DNA of 64,000 bases from JALHFZ01 sp963674625. GTDB lineage: Bacteria > Synergistota > Synergistia > Synergistales > Aminobacteriaceae. Within the stretch, counting starts at the first letter, position 1, and each line of letters begins with the position of its first letter. The translations under genes and the position numbers were made by a program. The notes under the pieces were generated by a model. The model had not been told where the DNA came from, searched no databases, and worked only from the letters and a program-made list of their open reading frames with translations. The stretch spans positions 682,001 through 746,000 of the forward strand of contig CAXXXO010000004.1 of the NCBI GenBank assembly GCA_963674625.2, in the 5' to 3' direction. Shown here one piece after another: positions 62,289 to 64,000 of the stretch.

Positions 62289-63548
62289 TCAGTTTCCGCA
62301 GCCGTCGCTGCATCCTCCTCCAGATTCGCCGCCCCTTCCTTCTCTTTCTCCTCCCGTACCCGGAGAAGGGGGCTGGTAGTGCGTCAAATTACCCAGATTT
62401 CGAATAAATTCTTCCCGGTGTTCTTCATCGATATACCCTGCGAGCTCTTCGGGGGTCATCTCCACCGCTCCCGGGGCATTGGCTATCTGGTCTCCCGTAA
62501 GGCCGATCACGTTAACCACAACCTCTCCGGGACTGCCCCCTCCGGCGAGACCGATAACGGTGGTCGCTGTATTAATGTTCGAAAGGGCGTCATTCGCCCC
62601 TGAAGCGGTATTCTGTCCTCCCTTGATCTGATTGAGGTCATTCGCCAGGCCGACACAGGCGCTCACATTTGCCACCGTGTATATGGCCACGGCGCCGACA
62701 GCCGCGCCTGCGGAGACGGCGGGCGCCGAGATGACGACAACGAGCCCGACCCCCGCAAGAGTGATGGCCGTGACGAATTTTGTTCCCGCCATGGTCACAG
62801 CCCAGTTTTTCTGTCCGACCGCATCGCCGATCCTGTGATGGGCAGCCTTTATGGGAGCGGTTATCTTGTTCGCCACGTAGCCGGCGGCGTTCTTCAGCGA
62901 GTTTCCCACAGAGGAAGCGGCATTCTTTACCGACTGGGCGGCGTTCGAGAGTGCATTCATGGCCTTTTCGAATTCCATTTTTGCTCCGCTGCTGATTTTG
63001 GCCAGTTCGTACTCGATCACCTGTTCCGGAGTCGGTCCCCCATAGGCATGGGCAGCAGATGCTCCAACTAACAACCGCAAAGAAGGAAAAACCTCCATTA
63101 ATTCTTCCGCCGCCGCGAAAAGGGCTTCCTTCCCCTCTGCCCCGCTCAGGGCCACCCGGATGATCTTGACGGAATCCTCAAGACGCTCCCCCGCTCTTCC
63201 AAGGGCTTCCATAGACTCCTGGGCGTAGACCAGGTGGGCTTTCATCTCCTCGAGGGAGGCATCCCGATTATTCAGTTCCTCCAGCTTTTTCATGGCGAGA
63301 TCCGCCTGGATGGCTGAAAGCCTGGTCAGCTCGACGCTCTCGGCGAGGCGGGTCTTCTGAGCCTTCGGCAGATCGAGCAGAGCAACAATGCCCTTCTTTC
63401 CCCCTCCGGCGTTCCCCGAAGGTTTGCCGCTTTTTTTCACCGCCGGGGCATTCCCCCCCGAGCTGCCGAAGGTCACCGCATCAGCGCAGGCGGAAAGGCA
63501 AAAGATCAGGGCTGCCATCATAATGAAAACTTTTGACCATTTTCTCAT
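62289..63548 (-). CDS. Predicted lipoprotein of unknown function with Gly/Cys-rich tail
   Basis: This 419-residue protein has a lipoprotein-type signal: LIFCLSACADA with the lipobox Cys near residue 21. A helical region (about 60-190) is followed by a repeat-like amphipathic stretch (SNAAQSVKNAASSVGNSLKN, about 200-240) and a hydrophobic block (about 255-310) that could be one or two membrane segments. It ends GGESGGGCSDGCGN. I recognise no family. The amphipathic-plus-hydrophobic layout recalls pore-forming or envelope-associated proteins, but this is only a likeness. The ATG has a purine-rich site (AGGAGG). Confidence 0.65.
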   Translation of the reverse strand: MRKWSKVFIMMAALIFCLSACADAVTFGSSGGNAPAVKKSGKPSGNAGGGKKGIVALLDLPKAQKTRLAESVELTRLSAIQADLAMKKLEELNNRDASLEEMKAHLVYAQESMEALGRAGERLEDSVKIIRVALSGAEGKEALFAAAEELMEVFPSLRLLVGASAAHAYGGPTPEQVIEYELAKISSGAKMEFEKAMNALSNAAQSVKNAASSVGNSLKNAAGYVANKITAPIKAAHHRIGDAVGQKNWAVTMAGTKFVTAITLAGVGLVVVISAPAVSAGAAVGAVAIYTVANVSACVGLANDLNQIKGGQNTASGANDALSNINTATTVIGLAGGGSPGEVVVNVIGLTGDQIANAPGAVEMTPEELAGYIDEEHREEFIRNLGNLTHYQPPSPGTGGEREGRGGESGGGCSDGCGN

Positions 63549-63777
63549 GAAGTACCTCCTTCTTCGTGGCTCCGGAACAGAGCTGCGGAACGTCCCGTCG
63601 GATAAAATACCGCAATGAAGCCTTTTTCAAAAACATGGTTGCCGAATGCTTTCCGAACGCTTAGAATTATACTATATTGTGTTCTCTGCCGACTAATTTT
63701 TTTGCGCACTCGTTTCTCCGTTCCCTATTATCATATTTTTCATCGAATCAGCACCGAAATACAAAGGAGGGGTTCTC

Positions 63778-64000
63778 TTGAATCGACGAACACTGCTGTG
63801 GACGCTTATTCTGCTTCTTTTCTCCGCCCTGGCCGCGGGAGCGACGGATATCGTTCTTCCTCCCATCGAAGAAATCCCGGAAGAAAAGGCGACCCCTTCG
63901 GTCAAACCGACCCTGGACGTTCAGACGGCCTTCGAAGAAACGTCGAAGCCTGCTCCATCCCCTCAGGCCCCTCCCCGGGAGACCCTGGTGATGGACGAGT
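63778..64000 (+). CDS. Exported proline-rich protein, N-terminus only
   Basis: A TTG at 63778 follows AAAGGAGGGG and opens a frame to the window edge (74 codons seen). It begins with a signal peptide (NRRTLLWTLILLLFSALAAG) and continues with a Pro- and Glu-rich linker (IEEIPEEKATPSVKP, PAPSPQAPPRETL). The domain after the linker lies outside. It may be an envelope protein, but nothing more can be said. The spacer to the divergent lipoprotein gene (63549-63777) probably holds both promoters. Confidence 0.7.
   Translation, partial: MNRRTLLWTLILLLFSALAAGATDIVLPPIEEIPEEKATPSVKPTLDVQTAFEETSKPAPSPQAPPRETLVMDE

Noticed and set aside
1..64000. CRISPR arrays, tRNA or rRNA genes, insertion sequences
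   Set aside because: No spaced direct-repeat array, cloverleaf, rRNA-like sequence or transposase was seen on reading both strands.

Overview
The window looks like chromosomal DNA of an anaerobic, amino-acid- and organic-acid-fermenting diderm bacterium, most likely of the phylum Synergistota (Synergistaceae). This is an inference from gene content, not from a marker tree. Supporting content includes TRAP and TctABC carboxylate transporters, AtoE, many aminotransferases and peptidases, an opine dehydrogenase, DUF1847, an SLH-tagged exported flavoprotein, and outer-membrane/LolA-type proteins beside a T-box riboswitch. Base composition is GC-rich throughout except for a clearly AT-richer segment at about 51.6-58.5 kb. 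No rRNA, tRNA, CRISPR array or intact insertion sequence was found.

Layout. 1-2.3 kb: ClC chloride channel (cut by the left edge) and an aldo/keto reductase with a ferredoxin tail. 2.4-3.2 kb: a GNAT acetyltransferase. 3.2-8.1 kb (minus): lysine/diaminopimelate operon dapA-dapB-dapH-lysC-aminotransferase behind a T-box leader with a strong promoter and a candidate lysine specifier. 8.4-9.9 kb: a secreted caspase-like (clan CD) peptidase. 10.1-15.9 kb (minus): one transcription unit dctP-dctQ-dctM-larA-acnX(large)-acnX(small). It diverges from a PAS histidine kinase and NarL-type regulator (16.1-17.9 kb), which are followed by urocanate hydratase overlapping an old-yellow-enzyme/Fe-S oxidoreductase (18.0-22.1 kb). 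The same gapped motif lies upstream of dctP and of hutU, in the same orientation relative to each, so these units may be one regulon.

22.1-25.2 kb: an ornithine-cyclodeaminase-family enzyme and a lone amino-acid binding protein, divergent from an opine dehydrogenase. 25.2-29.9 kb: DUF1847, an SLH-tagged exported FAD oxidoreductase, a YtcJ-like amidohydrolase and a small unknown protein. 30.0-33.1 kb: hotdog thioesterase, glyA and an M20 amidohydrolase. 33.2-39.7 kb: SH3 protein, malic enzyme, sirtuin, AtoE and an amidase. 39.8-44.9 kb: a compact envelope cassette of beta-barrel protein, ABC ATPase, two FtsX-type permeases and a LolA-like protein. 44.9-45.7 kb: a DUF1778/GNAT toxin-antitoxin pair in which both genes are broken. 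45.8-51.6 kb: M24 peptidase, class V aminotransferase, 5'-nucleotidase and FGGY kinase. 51.6-58.5 kb: AT-rich island with an RpiR regulator, aminotransferase, TctCBA transporter and an MhpE-like aldolase. 58.5-64 kb: FMN split-barrel protein, uracil/xanthine permease, CoA-transferase, an unknown lipoprotein and the start of another exported protein.

The best candidates for something undescribed are the TRAP/LarA/AcnX/HutU/oxidoreductase regulon (possibly imidazole-lactate or urocanate metabolism), the AT-rich uptake-transamination-aldol-cleavage island, and the five-gene envelope export cassette.
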